From Clostridia bacterium (GTDB taxonomy: Bacteria; Bacillota; Clostridia; Oscillospirales; CAG-272), in assembly GCA_017502915.1 (NCBI GenBank), contig JAFVUB010000003.1:1-64000 (forward strand): 64,000 bases of DNA, given 5' to 3'. The notes beneath the pieces are model-generated. The model was not told the origin of the DNA and ran no database searches. It saw only the letters and a list, made by a program, of their open reading frames with translations. A program made the position numbers and the translations under genes. Shown here piece by piece: positions 41,728 through 51,253 of this stretch (positions are counted from its first letter, which is position 1; every line of letters starts with the position of its first letter).

Positions 41728-43209
41728 TTAATCTTTTTTTGATTTTATTGACTTAAAAATTGCATTTGCGCTCTTTATCATTGGTCTTGCGTTGATCAGC
41801 GCGATCAGCGCCACCGATATAGGTTGAGTTACGACGAGCAACGCAATATTTTCGCTAAAGCAAAGCATTGAAACGACCCCAAACAGCAGCACGGCAGCGT
41901 TTACTGCCAGCTTCACGGGGTGCATATCAAATTTCAGCATCCGTCGGGCGTCGAAGGCACGAATAAAGAAGACAATCAGATAACTTGTAACCGTTGCGAT
42001 CGCAGCTCCCTGCGCGCCAAGTCCGGCTCCAGAGAAAACAGCCTTGCCTCCGATCTCAAGCACTGACGGTATCAAAACGAAGTTGAGAGATATGTTTGTC
42101 AGCGCGCCTATCATTGATGTGACAAAGGATTTCATGCTGCGCTTTTTGACAACGTAAACGCTCGAAAGGAAATTCACGAAGCTTGAAAAAACACTCGATA
42201 TAACGAGAATCGGTATAAACTCCCACGCCGTATAATAGGCATCTGCAAAGAGTATTCCCGCGAAAAACCTCGAAAGCGTAACGACGACAACAGCGCCCAA
42301 AAATATGATCGCTTGAAAGCTCTCAAAAACGGTTGAATAAAAGCCTGCTCTTTCGTTCGGATCGTCCTCCCTGACCGCTGAGAATTGCCATGCCTCCGAG
42401 AAAACGCCAGTCACAAGAGTCAACAGTGTCGGAATTTTATATGCGGCAGTGTAAAGCCCGGTCACGGCTTCACCGTCGTCTACCAGCAAAAAGGTCAGCA
42501 TATATCTGTCGGACACGTTGGTTATCCACCAAAAGATCGTAGTCGGGATAAGCGGCAGGCTGTATTTCAGCATAGACGTTGCCAGCGAACGGTCAACGTA
42601 TCTGCGACTTATATCCTTCCAAAGTCGAGCATATACAAACAGAAACACGCCCACCAAAAAATCAGCAATAACTATCGAAAGCACGTATCCGTGAACACCG
42701 TTGAAGAAGCTGTCGTCCGGCAGTATTACCAAGAAAAGTATATTGAACGATATAGTCAACACCGTGTTGATTATGCCCTGCACCGCGAAAAGCTTGGTCT
42801 TATCAAGGGCACGTATATACTGCGCCGCCGAGGAATGGAAATTTGAGAAAAGAACGTAGGCAACTATCAGCCAAGCGTAATCCCTGAAATATTCAAAGCT
42901 CCAAAGCAGAGGCGACAAGAGCAAAAACATTGCGCCGGAGCAGCAAAGAATAAACATTCCTGTCGAAAAAACGGCGCGCTTGTCCCTCTCTCTGTCAAGC
43001 GTGAATCTAAATATTCCATCACAAATGCCTGCCGCCGCTAACGGTATCAAAAGATTTGCAACGTTTGCCACGAGATCCGCCTGACCGTACTCTGCGCTGG
43101 TTAGACATTCGGTATAAAGGCGCGTCAAAAAGAAGACCAAAAGCTTTGATGCAAAGGTCCCCATTCCGTATACGGCTGTATCCGAAAGCAATTTTTTGTA
43201 GCGATTCAT
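41728..43209 (-). CDS. polysaccharide flippase (MOP/PST family), second copy
   Basis: 493 residues from the second of two adjacent ATGs, with GAGG 5 nt upstream. About 14 membrane segments; opening KKLLSDTAVYGMGTFASKLLVF and ADLVANVANLLIPLAAAGICDGIFRF fit Wzx/SpoVB-like exporters. Predicted to flip a lipid-linked glycan. It is not closely related to the flippase at 10822. It diverges from the GT2 gene across a 231-bp spacer. Confidence 0.87.
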   Translation of the reverse strand: MNRYKKLLSDTAVYGMGTFASKLLVFFLTRLYTECLTSAEYGQADLVANVANLLIPLAAAGICDGIFRFTLDRERDKRAVFSTGMFILCCSGAMFLLLSPLLWSFEYFRDYAWLIVAYVLFSNFHSSAAQYIRALDKTKLFAVQGIINTVLTISFNILFLVILPDDSFFNGVHGYVLSIVIADFLVGVFLFVYARLWKDISRRYVDRSLATSMLKYSLPLIPTTIFWWITNVSDRYMLTFLLVDDGEAVTGLYTAAYKIPTLLTLVTGVFSEAWQFSAVREDDPNERAGFYSTVFESFQAIIFLGAVVVVTLSRFFAGILFADAYYTAWEFIPILVISSVFSSFVNFLSSVYVVKKRSMKSFVTSMIGALTNISLNFVLIPSVLEIGGKAVFSGAGLGAQGAAIATVTSYLIVFFIRAFDARRMLKFDMHPVKLAVNAAVLLFGVVSMLCFSENIALLVVTQPISVALIALINARPMIKSANAIFKSIKSKKD

Positions 43210-43339
43210 CATATCCTCAAAACACACGACGTTAACATGAATAATTTTACCACACACCGAAACATATATCAACCTTTTTTAATAATTTGTTTTGAAAATT
43301 CTTTTAGTGGGACAACTCTTTATTATTTTAACAAACATC

Positions 43340-43368
43340 TTGACAAAATTCGCTCCGTGCCGTATAAT
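43340..43368 (+). promoter_or_regulatory. sigma-A promoter of GT2 gene
   Basis: TTGACA (43340-43345), 17-bp spacer, TATAAT (43363-43368). Confidence 0.85.
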
Positions 43369-43440
43369 AGACTGTGTCAAGTTGGTTTGACAGCTTTGTT
43401 CGTATCACCGCGAATACATATTAATAAGGAAATATTAACA

Positions 43441-44463
43441 ATGAAATTTATCACTTTTACGGTTCCGTGCTATAACTCGGCCGCATACATGGAGCGTTGT
43501 ATAAACTCGCTCTTGCTTGCCGGCGAGGACGCCGAAATCATAATAGTTAACGACGGATCGACCGACGACACTGCAAAGATCGCAGATGCTTACGCCGAGA
43601 AATATCCGACTATCGTTAGAGTCTGCCACAAGGAAAACGGAGGCCACGGCTCGGGCGTTAATTACGGCATAAAGAATGCGACCGGTCTTTTCTTCAAGAT
43701 CGTGGATTCGGATGACTGGCTCGACCCCATCGCTCTCCAGCGTCTTCTCGGAATAATCAAGAAGATTCATTCACAAGGACATACGGTTGACGCCTTTATT
43801 TGCAACTACGTTTACGAGCACGTTCTGGACAACACACAGTATGTGGTTAACTATAAAAACGTTTTCCCGCGCAATCATATAATAAGCTGGAAAAAGGTTC
43901 GTCGCTTCCGCATCTCGCAGTTCCTCATGATGCATTCGCTCATTTTCAGAACTGCAATACTGAAGGAAAACAACATCGAGCTTCCGGAGCACACCTTCTA
44001 CGTTGACAACATTTACGTTTGCCACACCCTGCCCCACGTTCGTAAGCTTTATTACCTTGACGCCGACCTCTACCGCTACTTTATCGGGAGATCGGATCAG
44101 TCGGTCAGTAAGGACGTCTTTATGAGCCGTATCGACCAGCATCTCAAGGTCACGAACATCATAATAGACAACTACGATATGCAGGCGGCACGCGACGTTG
44201 ACCGTCACCTTGAGAGATATATCACCCGTCACGTTGCAATTCTTTGCTCCACGGCTTCGGTATTTCTCACGATGCGCGGCGACGACGAGGCGATGAAGCT
44301 TCGCGCCGATTTCTGGAAGAGGCTCAAGGAGGTCAACCCTGAGCTTTACCGCGACGTTCGCTACACCACCTTCTCGGGTCTTACCGACATTCCGGGCAAA
44401 TTCGGAAAATTCCTCATCACCAAGGGATACGAGATCTCGCAAAAGCTTTATAAATACAACTAA
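43441..44463 (+). CDS. family 2 glycosyltransferase
   Basis: 340 residues from ATG 43441 with AAGGAA upstream. GT-A fold: FTVPCYNSAAYMERCINSLL, IIIVNDGSTDDT, HKENGGHGSGVNYGI and the metal-binding DSDDW. The C-terminal half is helical without clear membrane spans. Likely transfers a sugar to a lipid or surface glycan. It is a single-gene unit opposite the flippase at 41728; the two may serve the same polymer. Confidence 0.9.
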   Translation: MKFITFTVPCYNSAAYMERCINSLLLAGEDAEIIIVNDGSTDDTAKIADAYAEKYPTIVRVCHKENGGHGSGVNYGIKNATGLFFKIVDSDDWLDPIALQRLLGIIKKIHSQGHTVDAFICNYVYEHVLDNTQYVVNYKNVFPRNHIISWKKVRRFRISQFLMMHSLIFRTAILKENNIELPEHTFYVDNIYVCHTLPHVRKLYYLDADLYRYFIGRSDQSVSKDVFMSRIDQHLKVTNIIIDNYDMQAARDVDRHLERYITRHVAILCSTASVFLTMRGDDEAMKLRADFWKRLKEVNPELYRDVRYTTFSGLTDIPGKFGKFLITKGYEISQKLYKYN

Positions 44464-44465
44464 AC

Positions 44466-44505
44466 AAAAGACCGACGCTCCTTCATAAAGGAGCGTCGGT
44501 CTTTT
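44466..44505. terminator. bidirectional terminator between GT2 gene and pyk
   Basis: AAAAGACCGACGCTCCTT paired with AAGGAGCGTCGGTCTTTT around a short loop; A/T tails on both sides. Confidence 0.92.
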
Positions 44506-44510
44506 ATTTA

Positions 44511-45932
44511 TTAAACGATTTCAACCTTGAGAAGATTGGTATTGCCCGACGATTTAACGGCTTCGCCCGAAGTTATAACGACTCGGTCTCCCTTACGAAC
44601 TATGTCTATCATCTTGGCACAGTCAACGGCGTGACGCAGCAGAGTGTCGGCGTCGTTCTGATAGATCGCCAGAACCGGGTAAACTCCCCAGGACAGCGCA
44701 AGCTGATGATATGTCTTCTCGTTGGGGGTTGCCGCAACGATGGGAACCGACGGGCGGAACTTCGAGCAAAGTCTTGCCGTGTATCCCGACTCGGAAACAG
44801 TTATGATCGCCGCCGCGTTCATATCTCCCGCAGTGGTGCAGGCGGCGTCGCATATGGCGTTTGTAACGTTGGCGTGATCGAGGTCGTGACCGATTCCGCG
44901 GTAAGCACCAAGTTCGAGTGCGTCTCCCTCTGCCTGCTCAACGATATGAGACATAACCTCAACGACTCTTACGGGGTGATCTCCGACAGTAGTCTCTCCC
45001 GAGAGCATAACGGCAGAAGTTCCGTCGAAAACGGCGTTTGCAACGTCGGTTATCTCGGCACGTGTGGGCATATAGTTATGCTGCATGGACTCAAGCATCT
45101 GAGTTGCGGTTATGACCATCTTTCCCGCCTGGTAGCACTTTCTGATAAACTTCTTCTGGATTCCGGGAAGTCTTTCAAAAGCGATCTCAACGCCCATATC
45201 TCCGCGAGCTACCATTATTCCGTCCGAGTTCTCAAGTATATCGTCAAAGTTCTGAACACCCTCGCTGTTCTCGATCTTTGAGATGATCTTGATGTCGTGT
45301 CCGCCGTGATAATCAAGGAACTTTCTCAGCGATCTTACGTCATCGGCACAACGAACGAAGGACGCCGCGATAAAGTCTACGTCATTCTCAATGCCGAAAA
45401 TAACGTCTGCCTTATCCTGCTCGGACAAGAACGGTATATTAAGATGGAAGTTCGGAATATTAACGCTCTTATGGGTCTTGATAACACCGCCGTCAAGAAC
45501 TCTGCAACGAATGTCGGTCTCGTTATAATCAATTATCTCGAGATCGATGTTTCCGTCGTCGATAAGTATCTTCTGACCGGGCTTGAGCTCGTGCTTCAAA
45601 AGCTCGGGATAATTCATCTGCGCCTCTTTGGAGTTACCGATGATATCGCGCTTGGTAAGTATATATTCCTGTCCGCTTTCAATAACTGCCTTACCGCCCT
45701 CGATCTCACAAATGCGGATCTCGGGTCCTCTGGTATCGAGCATAACACCTGCCGGATAGCCCAGCTCGTCGCGAACCTTACGGAAGGTGTCTATCATTTT
45801 CTTATGTCCCTCGTGAGTGCCGTGCGAGAAATTGAATCTTGCAATATTCATTCCCGCTTTAAGCATTCTTGAAAGCACTGCCTCGGTGCTCGAAGCAGGG
45901 CCCAGAGTACAAACTATCTTAGTCTTTCTCAT
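44511..45932 (-). CDS. pyk: pyruvate kinase
   Basis: 473 residues. RKTKIVCTLGPASS, NFSHGTHEGH, MLDTRGPEIR, KIENSEGVQNFDDIL, VARGDMGVEI and TATQMLESM are complete. It converts PEP and ADP to pyruvate and ATP. The C-terminal PEP-utiliser-like extra domain found in Bacillus Pyk is absent, so it is the short form. It lies 22 bp downstream of hprK, linking glycolytic flux and catabolite control in one operon. Confidence 0.97.
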   Translation of the reverse strand: MRKTKIVCTLGPASSTEAVLSRMLKAGMNIARFNFSHGTHEGHKKMIDTFRKVRDELGYPAGVMLDTRGPEIRICEIEGGKAVIESGQEYILTKRDIIGNSKEAQMNYPELLKHELKPGQKILIDDGNIDLEIIDYNETDIRCRVLDGGVIKTHKSVNIPNFHLNIPFLSEQDKADVIFGIENDVDFIAASFVRCADDVRSLRKFLDYHGGHDIKIISKIENSEGVQNFDDILENSDGIMVARGDMGVEIAFERLPGIQKKFIRKCYQAGKMVITATQMLESMQHNYMPTRAEITDVANAVFDGTSAVMLSGETTVGDHPVRVVEVMSHIVEQAEGDALELGAYRGIGHDLDHANVTNAICDAACTTAGDMNAAAIITVSESGYTARLCSKFRPSVPIVAATPNEKTYHQLALSWGVYPVLAIYQNDADTLLRHAVDCAKMIDIVRKGDRVVITSGEAVKSSGNTNLLKVEIV

Positions 45933-45954
45933 GGTTTTACCTTTCAGTTTTTAT

Positions 45955-46887
45955 TTATTCAAGTCCCATATGACTCATAAGCTTCTTGTTGAACTCTTCC
46001 GCCGTGTTGTATCCCATCTTCTTTTGACGGTTGTTCATAGCGGCGATCTCGAGAATGATGGCGAGATTTCGTCCCGGCTTGACGGGAATAGTTATAGCCG
46101 GAACCGCAATTCCGAGGATCTCGACCTTTTCGTTGTCAAGCCCAAGTCGATCGTACATCTTACCCTGCACCCACTGCTCAAGATTGATAACAAGGTCTAT
46201 CTTTTCGGTCTCCTTAACGGCTCCCATACCAAAAATACGACGAACGTCAACGATTCCTATTCCACGAAGCTCAACGTAGTGGCGAATTATCTCTGGTGCC
46301 GTTCCGACCAGCGATTTGGCTGAAACGCGCTTTATCTCTACTGCGTCGTCTGCGATGAGTCTATGACCGCGTTTGACCAGCTCGATAGCCGTTTCACTCT
46401 TACCGACGCCACTGTCACCAAGAAGCAAGAGACCCTCACCGTAAACCTCTACGAGAACGCCGTGCTGGGTTATTCTCGGAGCCAAGTATACGTTCAGCGA
46501 GGCGATCATTGCCGCCATTATGTTGGTCGTCTTTTCCTTCGACGAGAAGACCGGAATACCAACGCGCTTGGCACTCTCAACCAGATCCTCGAAAACCGGA
46601 AGCCCGGCAGTCACAATGACGGCAACGGGATGGGCGTTGATAAACGCTTCGAGCTTCGCGCGGCGAACCTCGGGTGTTTGACGCGCAAGATAACGATACT
46701 CGGCGTTTCCGATCATTTGTATGCGTTCGGATTCAAATATCTCAAAAAAGCCCGCAAGAGCGAGACCGGGTCGGTCTATCTCTTTGTTGGCGATCATAAT
46801 GCTTTCCGCAGGTGCCGGAAGATAGATAGTCGTTAAAGCGAACTCGTCTATCAGCTTTTTGAGCGGTATACTGTAAGTCTCTCCCAT
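45955..46887 (-). CDS. hprK: HPr kinase/phosphorylase
   Basis: 310 residues from ATG 46887, with AAGGA 8 nt upstream. N-terminal DRTGG-like domain, then LVEVYGEGLLLLGDSGVGKSE with the P-loop GDSGVGKS, HRLIADDAVEI and the HprK signature IRHYVELRGIGIVDVRRIFG. It phosphorylates HPr on Ser46 in response to fructose-1,6-bisphosphate and drives CcpA-type catabolite repression. No ptsH or lgt is adjacent. Confidence 0.95.
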   Translation of the reverse strand: MGETYSIPLKKLIDEFALTTIYLPAPAESIMIANKEIDRPGLALAGFFEIFESERIQMIGNAEYRYLARQTPEVRRAKLEAFINAHPVAVIVTAGLPVFEDLVESAKRVGIPVFSSKEKTTNIMAAMIASLNVYLAPRITQHGVLVEVYGEGLLLLGDSGVGKSETAIELVKRGHRLIADDAVEIKRVSAKSLVGTAPEIIRHYVELRGIGIVDVRRIFGMGAVKETEKIDLVINLEQWVQGKMYDRLGLDNEKVEILGIAVPAITIPVKPGRNLAIILEIAAMNNRQKKMGYNTAEEFNKKLMSHMGLE

Positions 46888-46958
46888 ATTAAGATCCTTT
46901 CGGCGCAAGCTCGAATTTACAAGCTTCGCTTATAATTTACACTATATATCCATTATTC

Positions 46959-46987
46959 ATTATAGCATACTTTTACGGTTTTGCATA
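46959..46987 (-). promoter_or_regulatory. promoter of hprK-pyk
   Basis: Minus strand TATGCA (46987-46982), 17-bp spacer ending TATGC, TATAAT (46964-46959). The -35 is weak. Confidence 0.55.
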
Positions 46988-47155
46988 GTAAATTTTTAGA
47001 AAATATTTTAATTTATTTCATCTCAAAAAGTGTTTTTTCAAAAAAATATACACAATCGCACGTCAAACTACGAAATTGATAAAAAAATTCATAAAGCGGT
47101 CACATTAATGATTTATAATATTATGTATTGAAATCAGCCTTTAACGGAGGAATAT

Positions 47156-48340
47156 ATGAAAAGAACGGTTTCTTTGCTTTTGGCACTTGCCCTTCTCTGC
47201 GGGTGCGTCTCGCTGTTCGCGTCTTGCTCAGACGGCGCAACTCTGCGCAAAATAACCCCCACCGCCGAAGAAACTCGAGTTGTCGGAACTGCCGGAGACT
47301 ACGAGATATTTTACGACGAGCTCCGTTGCGTCACCCTTAACTATCGTGAGCTCATGGAGCTGAAATACGGCAAAGGCATTTGGGACAAGCCCGAGACAGC
47401 CGAGCTCTATCGCGAGGAGCTGACGAACTACGTTATAGGAGCACTTTCGGTAAACAGCGCCGCATTAACGACCGCTGCGAAATACGGCATAACTCCGGAC
47501 AATGACAGTGTCAAGGATTTCGTGTCGTTTCAGCTTGAAAACCTTGCAGGAGAGCTCACCGAGCTTATCAAGCTCGATCACACCGAGGAGGATTTTGCCC
47601 CCTCAAGCTCAATGCTGAACGACTACTACGTTCAGTTTCTGAAAGAAAACTATCTTTCCGATCGCTATAACCGTTTCGTTATGGGCGTTGACGGTTGTAT
47701 AGATGCGCTTCGAGTAAAGCTTTTGAGCGACGGTGCTCTGCCGTCCGACGACGAAAGCGTTAAGGCTTACGTAAATGAAAACTTTGTTCACGTCTTTCAC
47801 GTCTGGCTTCCCTTCGACGAGTACGCCGACGCCGACGCCGCAAAACAGGACGCCGAGCTCGTTTCGTGGATGCTCAAAACCAATCTGCTGATCGAAAGCA
47901 ACCGCGCTCAGCTTCGTGAAAAGCTCAATATCACGAACACCAGTGTCGATTCCTCTCTCGTGAGACTTTACAACCGTCTCATTGAGGCGATAAGCACCGA
48001 CGATAAGGTGAACGTTCTGGTCGGAAGCGTATACAACAAGGACACCTCAATATCGAAGTACGGATACTATTTTTCTCACGGTGAGTACAGTAAGTCTTAT
48101 GAAGACGCGGCGTATGCTCTCGGCGAGGGCGAGATCAGCGACCCCGTCGCTGATGACTCGGGTTATTACGTTATCTACCGTCTGCCGCTTGACCAGACCT
48201 ACGTTAACAAGAATCTTGACGTGCTCAAATCTCAGTATGAATCGGCGTACATAAACGGACTTGTTGAAGCCGAGCAACAAAAAATCAGCTTCAGCTTCAA
48301 CGATTTCGGCAAATCCATTGATCTGACCACGATAAAATGA
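47156..48340 (+). CDS. PpiC/PrsA-like foldase lipoprotein, copy 1
   Basis: 394 residues, ribosome-binding site CGGAGG. Lipoprotein signal ending FASC (Cys24). A helical SurA-N/PrsA-like region (about 45-225) is followed by a parvulin-like segment (about 230-370), seen in KYGYYFSHGEYSKSYEDAAYALGEGEISDPV and SGYYVIYRLP. It may fold secreted proteins outside the membrane; catalytic parvulin residues are not all obvious. Overlaps the next, paralogous gene by 4 bp. Confidence 0.75.
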   Translation: MKRTVSLLLALALLCGCVSLFASCSDGATLRKITPTAEETRVVGTAGDYEIFYDELRCVTLNYRELMELKYGKGIWDKPETAELYREELTNYVIGALSVNSAALTTAAKYGITPDNDSVKDFVSFQLENLAGELTELIKLDHTEEDFAPSSSMLNDYYVQFLKENYLSDRYNRFVMGVDGCIDALRVKLLSDGALPSDDESVKAYVNENFVHVFHVWLPFDEYADADAAKQDAELVSWMLKTNLLIESNRAQLREKLNITNTSVDSSLVRLYNRLIEAISTDDKVNVLVGSVYNKDTSISKYGYYFSHGEYSKSYEDAAYALGEGEISDPVADDSGYYVIYRLPLDQTYVNKNLDVLKSQYESAYINGLVEAEQQKISFSFNDFGKSIDLTTIK

Positions 48341-49377
48341 AAAGATTTTCAGCCTTTATTTTAGCCGTAGTTTTTTGCATTTTGTCGCTCTGCTCCTGTG
48401 GAAGATACGATAAGATCGCGCCGTCCGCACAGGATATGCGCGAGGTCGGAAAGATCAGATCCTACAGCGTATATTACGACGAGCTCCGTTGCTCGGTCAT
48501 GAACGCCAAGACCCTGATGGCAGAATCGCACAGCATAAATTGGAACGACCCGTCAGACGCCGAGAAGCACCGCGAGGAGCTTGAGAAACGCGTGTTTTCA
48601 GGGCTCAAATACAACTACGCCGTACAGATCCTTTTCGCCGAAAACGGATATACTATCGAGAACGATTATATTCAGTCGGCAGTCGACCAAAGAATGGTCG
48701 AGCTTATAGACGAGTGCGGCGGTCGTTGGGGATATATACAATATCTCAAAGAAAACTTCTTGACAGACCGCGTTCTGCGCTTTAACATTGCCATTGCGTA
48801 CGCCGTAAACGAGCTCATCTACAGCCTTTGTGACAGCGGCGCGTTCGACGGCTACGGTATTGACTTTGATATCGAAGCACTCACGTCGGCAAATCCCGCG
48901 CTTTATTATCCTAACGATTACCAAAAAGCCATCTCGTTTTTGCTTGAAGAAAAGGTCATTCTGACCGCCGAGCATATATTCGTTCCTGCAGATCTTTCGA
49001 ACGGTGAGCTCAAGGCAAAAAATCTTTTTGAAAGAGCCGTTGCCGGAGAGAAGCTTTCGGAGCTTGCAAAGGGACTTGACGTTGACGGTATCATACACGA
49101 AAAGCTGACCACCGTTGAGGGCGAGCTCAACTCCGACTATTATAATGCCGTCCGCGCCCTCGATCACGGCTCAATGACTCTTCTTAAGCTCGAATCGGGC
49201 TGGTACGTACTGCATCGCCTCGAGCTTGATATAGAGTATGTTATGCGCTATTATTTCGATCTGATCTACACTTACCTTTCGATCAAGACCAACGAAAACC
49301 TGACGGCGTACGAAGCCGACATGGAGATAGAGCTCACCGAGTTCGGCAGAAGTCTTGACCTAACGAAGATCCAATGA
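48337..49377 (+). CDS. PpiC/PrsA-like lipoprotein, copy 2
   Basis: 346 residues. Lipobox LCSC (Cys20). It shares with copy 1 the start motif (MREVGKIRSYSVYYDELRC versus TRVVGTAGDYEIFYDELRC) and the ending EFGRSLDLTKIQ versus DFGKSIDLTTIK, proving tandem duplication. The parvulin-like part (ILTAEHIFVPADLSNG onwards) is shorter and lacks the GxYSxG-type loop of copy 1, so it may be a non-catalytic chaperone partner. Co-translated with copy 1. Confidence 0.72.
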   Translation: MKRFSAFILAVVFCILSLCSCGRYDKIAPSAQDMREVGKIRSYSVYYDELRCSVMNAKTLMAESHSINWNDPSDAEKHREELEKRVFSGLKYNYAVQILFAENGYTIENDYIQSAVDQRMVELIDECGGRWGYIQYLKENFLTDRVLRFNIAIAYAVNELIYSLCDSGAFDGYGIDFDIEALTSANPALYYPNDYQKAISFLLEEKVILTAEHIFVPADLSNGELKAKNLFERAVAGEKLSELAKGLDVDGIIHEKLTTVEGELNSDYYNAVRALDHGSMTLLKLESGWYVLHRLELDIEYVMRYYFDLIYTYLSIKTNENLTAYEADMEIELTEFGRSLDLTKIQ

Positions 49378-49381
49378 AGCG

Positions 49382-50335
49382 ATGAAAAGCAAGAATAAAC
49401 TTCAGATGTCTCACGAGGTGCAAAGCTCAAGCCGAAAGCAAACGGTTTCGGTCCTCGCCATATGGCTTTCTTCTGCCGCTTTGGCTATTATAATAGCTTT
49501 AGTTATCGGTAACGCTCTCGGAGACCGAGCCGCGCTTCTTGGCGGCACTTCGTCTTTCGCACCACCTATCTATGAATACGAAGGAGAGACCGTTCAACCG
49601 GTGGATGCTTGGCACGTTTCACTTTCAGGGCAAACCGTTGAGAGCATAACTTCAGCCATCGAATCCTTGCCTCGATCGGTAAGCTCCGTGTCGCTTTACC
49701 TGAGAAGCGGAGAAAAAGCGCCCGAATATTATTCTCCGGTTTACGCCGCAGTAACGGGACGACTGTCCGCGGGAGTATCTCTTCCCGAGGTCGTCGATCT
49801 GATGCATAGCAAAGGCTTATACGTCATCGGCTGCTTCGATCTCAATTCGGCTCATCTTGCCGGAAGCTCTGCCGGTTCAGCTCTTGCAAGCTTCGAAACG
49901 GCGCTTCTTTGCGAAGCCGCAGAGTCGGGAATTGACGAGCTTATAATAACGAATCTGCCTTCCGGCGAAAGCGGAATTTCCGCAGTCTCTTCTATCTTCA
50001 AAGCGATCCGCGCAAAGAACGCGAGCATCGTTCTCGGTGCCGGAATCGGTTATAGCGTTATGCTTTCAGATGCCGGAGCCTCCTCCCTGCTCTCCTATTC
50101 AAAATTTGCCGATTTCTGCGCTGTTGACGCCTCCGGAGCGCGTGCTTCGGGCACAAGCGCAGTTGCTATCGTAACCGAGCTTGAATATCTTTTCAGGTCA
50201 TATCCATTAAGGCTTCTGTTCGAAAGCTCAGACGTTACCGACCGACAAACGCAGGCGGATGCATTGAAGCAACTCGGCATAACGAACATACAATCTCATA
50301 AGCTAACGACCATCACCACTGCGCCAGCCGGTTGA
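49382..50335 (+). CDS. membrane-anchored protein with TIM-barrel-like extracytoplasmic domain
   Basis: 317 residues starting 4 bp after the PpiC-like gene. One membrane segment (about 24-46), then a Ser/Ala-rich extracytoplasmic domain with alternating strand-helix pattern (AWHVSLSGQTVESITSAI, GLYVIGCFDLN, IDELIITNLP, ASIVLGAGIGYSVML) like putative glycoside-hydrolase barrels (DUF4015-like). No catalytic acid pair could be fixed. Probably a surface partner of the two foldase lipoproteins. Function unknown. Confidence 0.55.
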   Translation: MKSKNKLQMSHEVQSSSRKQTVSVLAIWLSSAALAIIIALVIGNALGDRAALLGGTSSFAPPIYEYEGETVQPVDAWHVSLSGQTVESITSAIESLPRSVSSVSLYLRSGEKAPEYYSPVYAAVTGRLSAGVSLPEVVDLMHSKGLYVIGCFDLNSAHLAGSSAGSALASFETALLCEAAESGIDELIITNLPSGESGISAVSSIFKAIRAKNASIVLGAGIGYSVMLSDAGASSLLSYSKFADFCAVDASGARASGTSAVAIVTELEYLFRSYPLRLLFESSDVTDRQTQADALKQLGITNIQSHKLTTITTAPAG

Positions 50336-50342
50336 TGAGAAG

Positions 50343-50383
50343 AATAACAACACCCCACCGTGATTGCGGTGGGGTGTTGTTAT
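50343..50383. terminator. bidirectional terminator
   Basis: AATAACAACACCCCACCG and CGGTGGGGTGTTGTTATT around TGATTG, between convergent genes. Confidence 0.9.
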
Positions 50384-51045
50384 TAATTGTTGTCGGCGAC
50401 GTTGCGCTCTTTTTTCTCGCGTCGGCGGGCGGCGATCTCGTGACGCTTGAGCTGCGACCACAGAATGGTCGACACCTGTATCGGAATGCCCAAGATAAAT
50501 ATAGTCCAAAGAAGATCGGTATACTGACTTACCAACAGTATCACGAGAAATATCGACGTCAGCAGAGTCCAAGTAAAGATAGATATTATAAGATAGTTGA
50601 GTCGTTTGTTGCCCCAAAGAGAATTGAATATCAAAAGCACGATGCAAGTCACGGGGACGGCACAAACAAAGGATATCCACGCGCCAGCTCCCTGCAAAAA
50701 GAGGGTAACGTATATAAACGCGATGGTGGCAACCAACCAAACGACCGAGCAGGCGAGCAAGGTTATGACCAAATAGCTGTAATTATGCGGTTTGTTTTGT
50801 GCAGACGGAATATCATCGATCTCAAGGTTTTCGTCAACCAGATCGTTGAGCGTCAGACCGTAAAAGCTTGCGATCTCAAGCGCGACCGCTATGCTCGGGC
50901 AGGACTCGCCCTTCTCCCATTTGCTGATGCTCTTGTCGGAGTAATGTATTCTCTCGGCAAGCTCCGCCTGCGTCAGCTTATTTTTCTTTCTTAGTTTGAC
51001 GAGGTTTGCGGAAACGACCTCGTTTGTGTTATTATAATCGTTCAT
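50383..51045 (-). CDS. XRE-family HTH regulator with four membrane segments
   Basis: 220 residues from ATG 51045. N-terminal Cro/C1 HTH (about 11-65: LVKLRKKNKLTQAELAERI, SDKSISKWEKGESCP, ALEIASFYGLTLNDL), then four hydrophobic spans (about 85-205) and a basic tail. The HTH-plus-membrane arrangement is common in Clostridia and suggests a membrane-tethered repressor sensing envelope or redox state. The start codon falls at the expected transcription start, so the mRNA is probably leaderless. Targets unknown. Confidence 0.85.
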   Translation of the reverse strand: MNDYNNTNEVVSANLVKLRKKNKLTQAELAERIHYSDKSISKWEKGESCPSIAVALEIASFYGLTLNDLVDENLEIDDIPSAQNKPHNYSYLVITLLACSVVWLVATIAFIYVTLFLQGAGAWISFVCAVPVTCIVLLIFNSLWGNKRLNYLIISIFTWTLLTSIFLVILLVSQYTDLLWTIFILGIPIQVSTILWSQLKRHEIAARRREKKERNVADNN

Positions 51046-51051
51046 GCTTGA

Positions 51052-51080
51052 ATTATAGCAAACTTTTCCTCTCTTGTCAA
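51052..51080 (-). promoter_or_regulatory. promoter giving a leaderless mRNA for the XRE gene
   Basis: Minus strand TTGACA (51080-51075), 17-bp spacer, TATAAT (51057-51052). Only TTCAAGC-like 6 nt separate the -10 from ATG 51045, and no ribosome-binding site can fit. Confidence 0.8.
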
Positions 51081-51172
51081 GCATTTTCGCGCTCTCTACT
51101 ATTAGTAGAATTCGAAATTCTATATTCTACGAGGCGGTAAAATTGTTTAGAAATTGACTTTTGCGTATTCCC

Positions 51173-51201
51173 TTGACTGTCCTGATCAGGAATGGTACAA
51201 T
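51173..51201 (+). promoter_or_regulatory. promoter of GT8-acyltransferase operon
   Basis: TTGACT (51173-51178), 17-bp spacer, TGG-TACAAT (51196-51201). Confidence 0.7.
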
Positions 51202-51253
51202 ACCGCTATATTTAAGGCGATCTTCATTCAAGATGCAAAGGAGGCACAACAAA

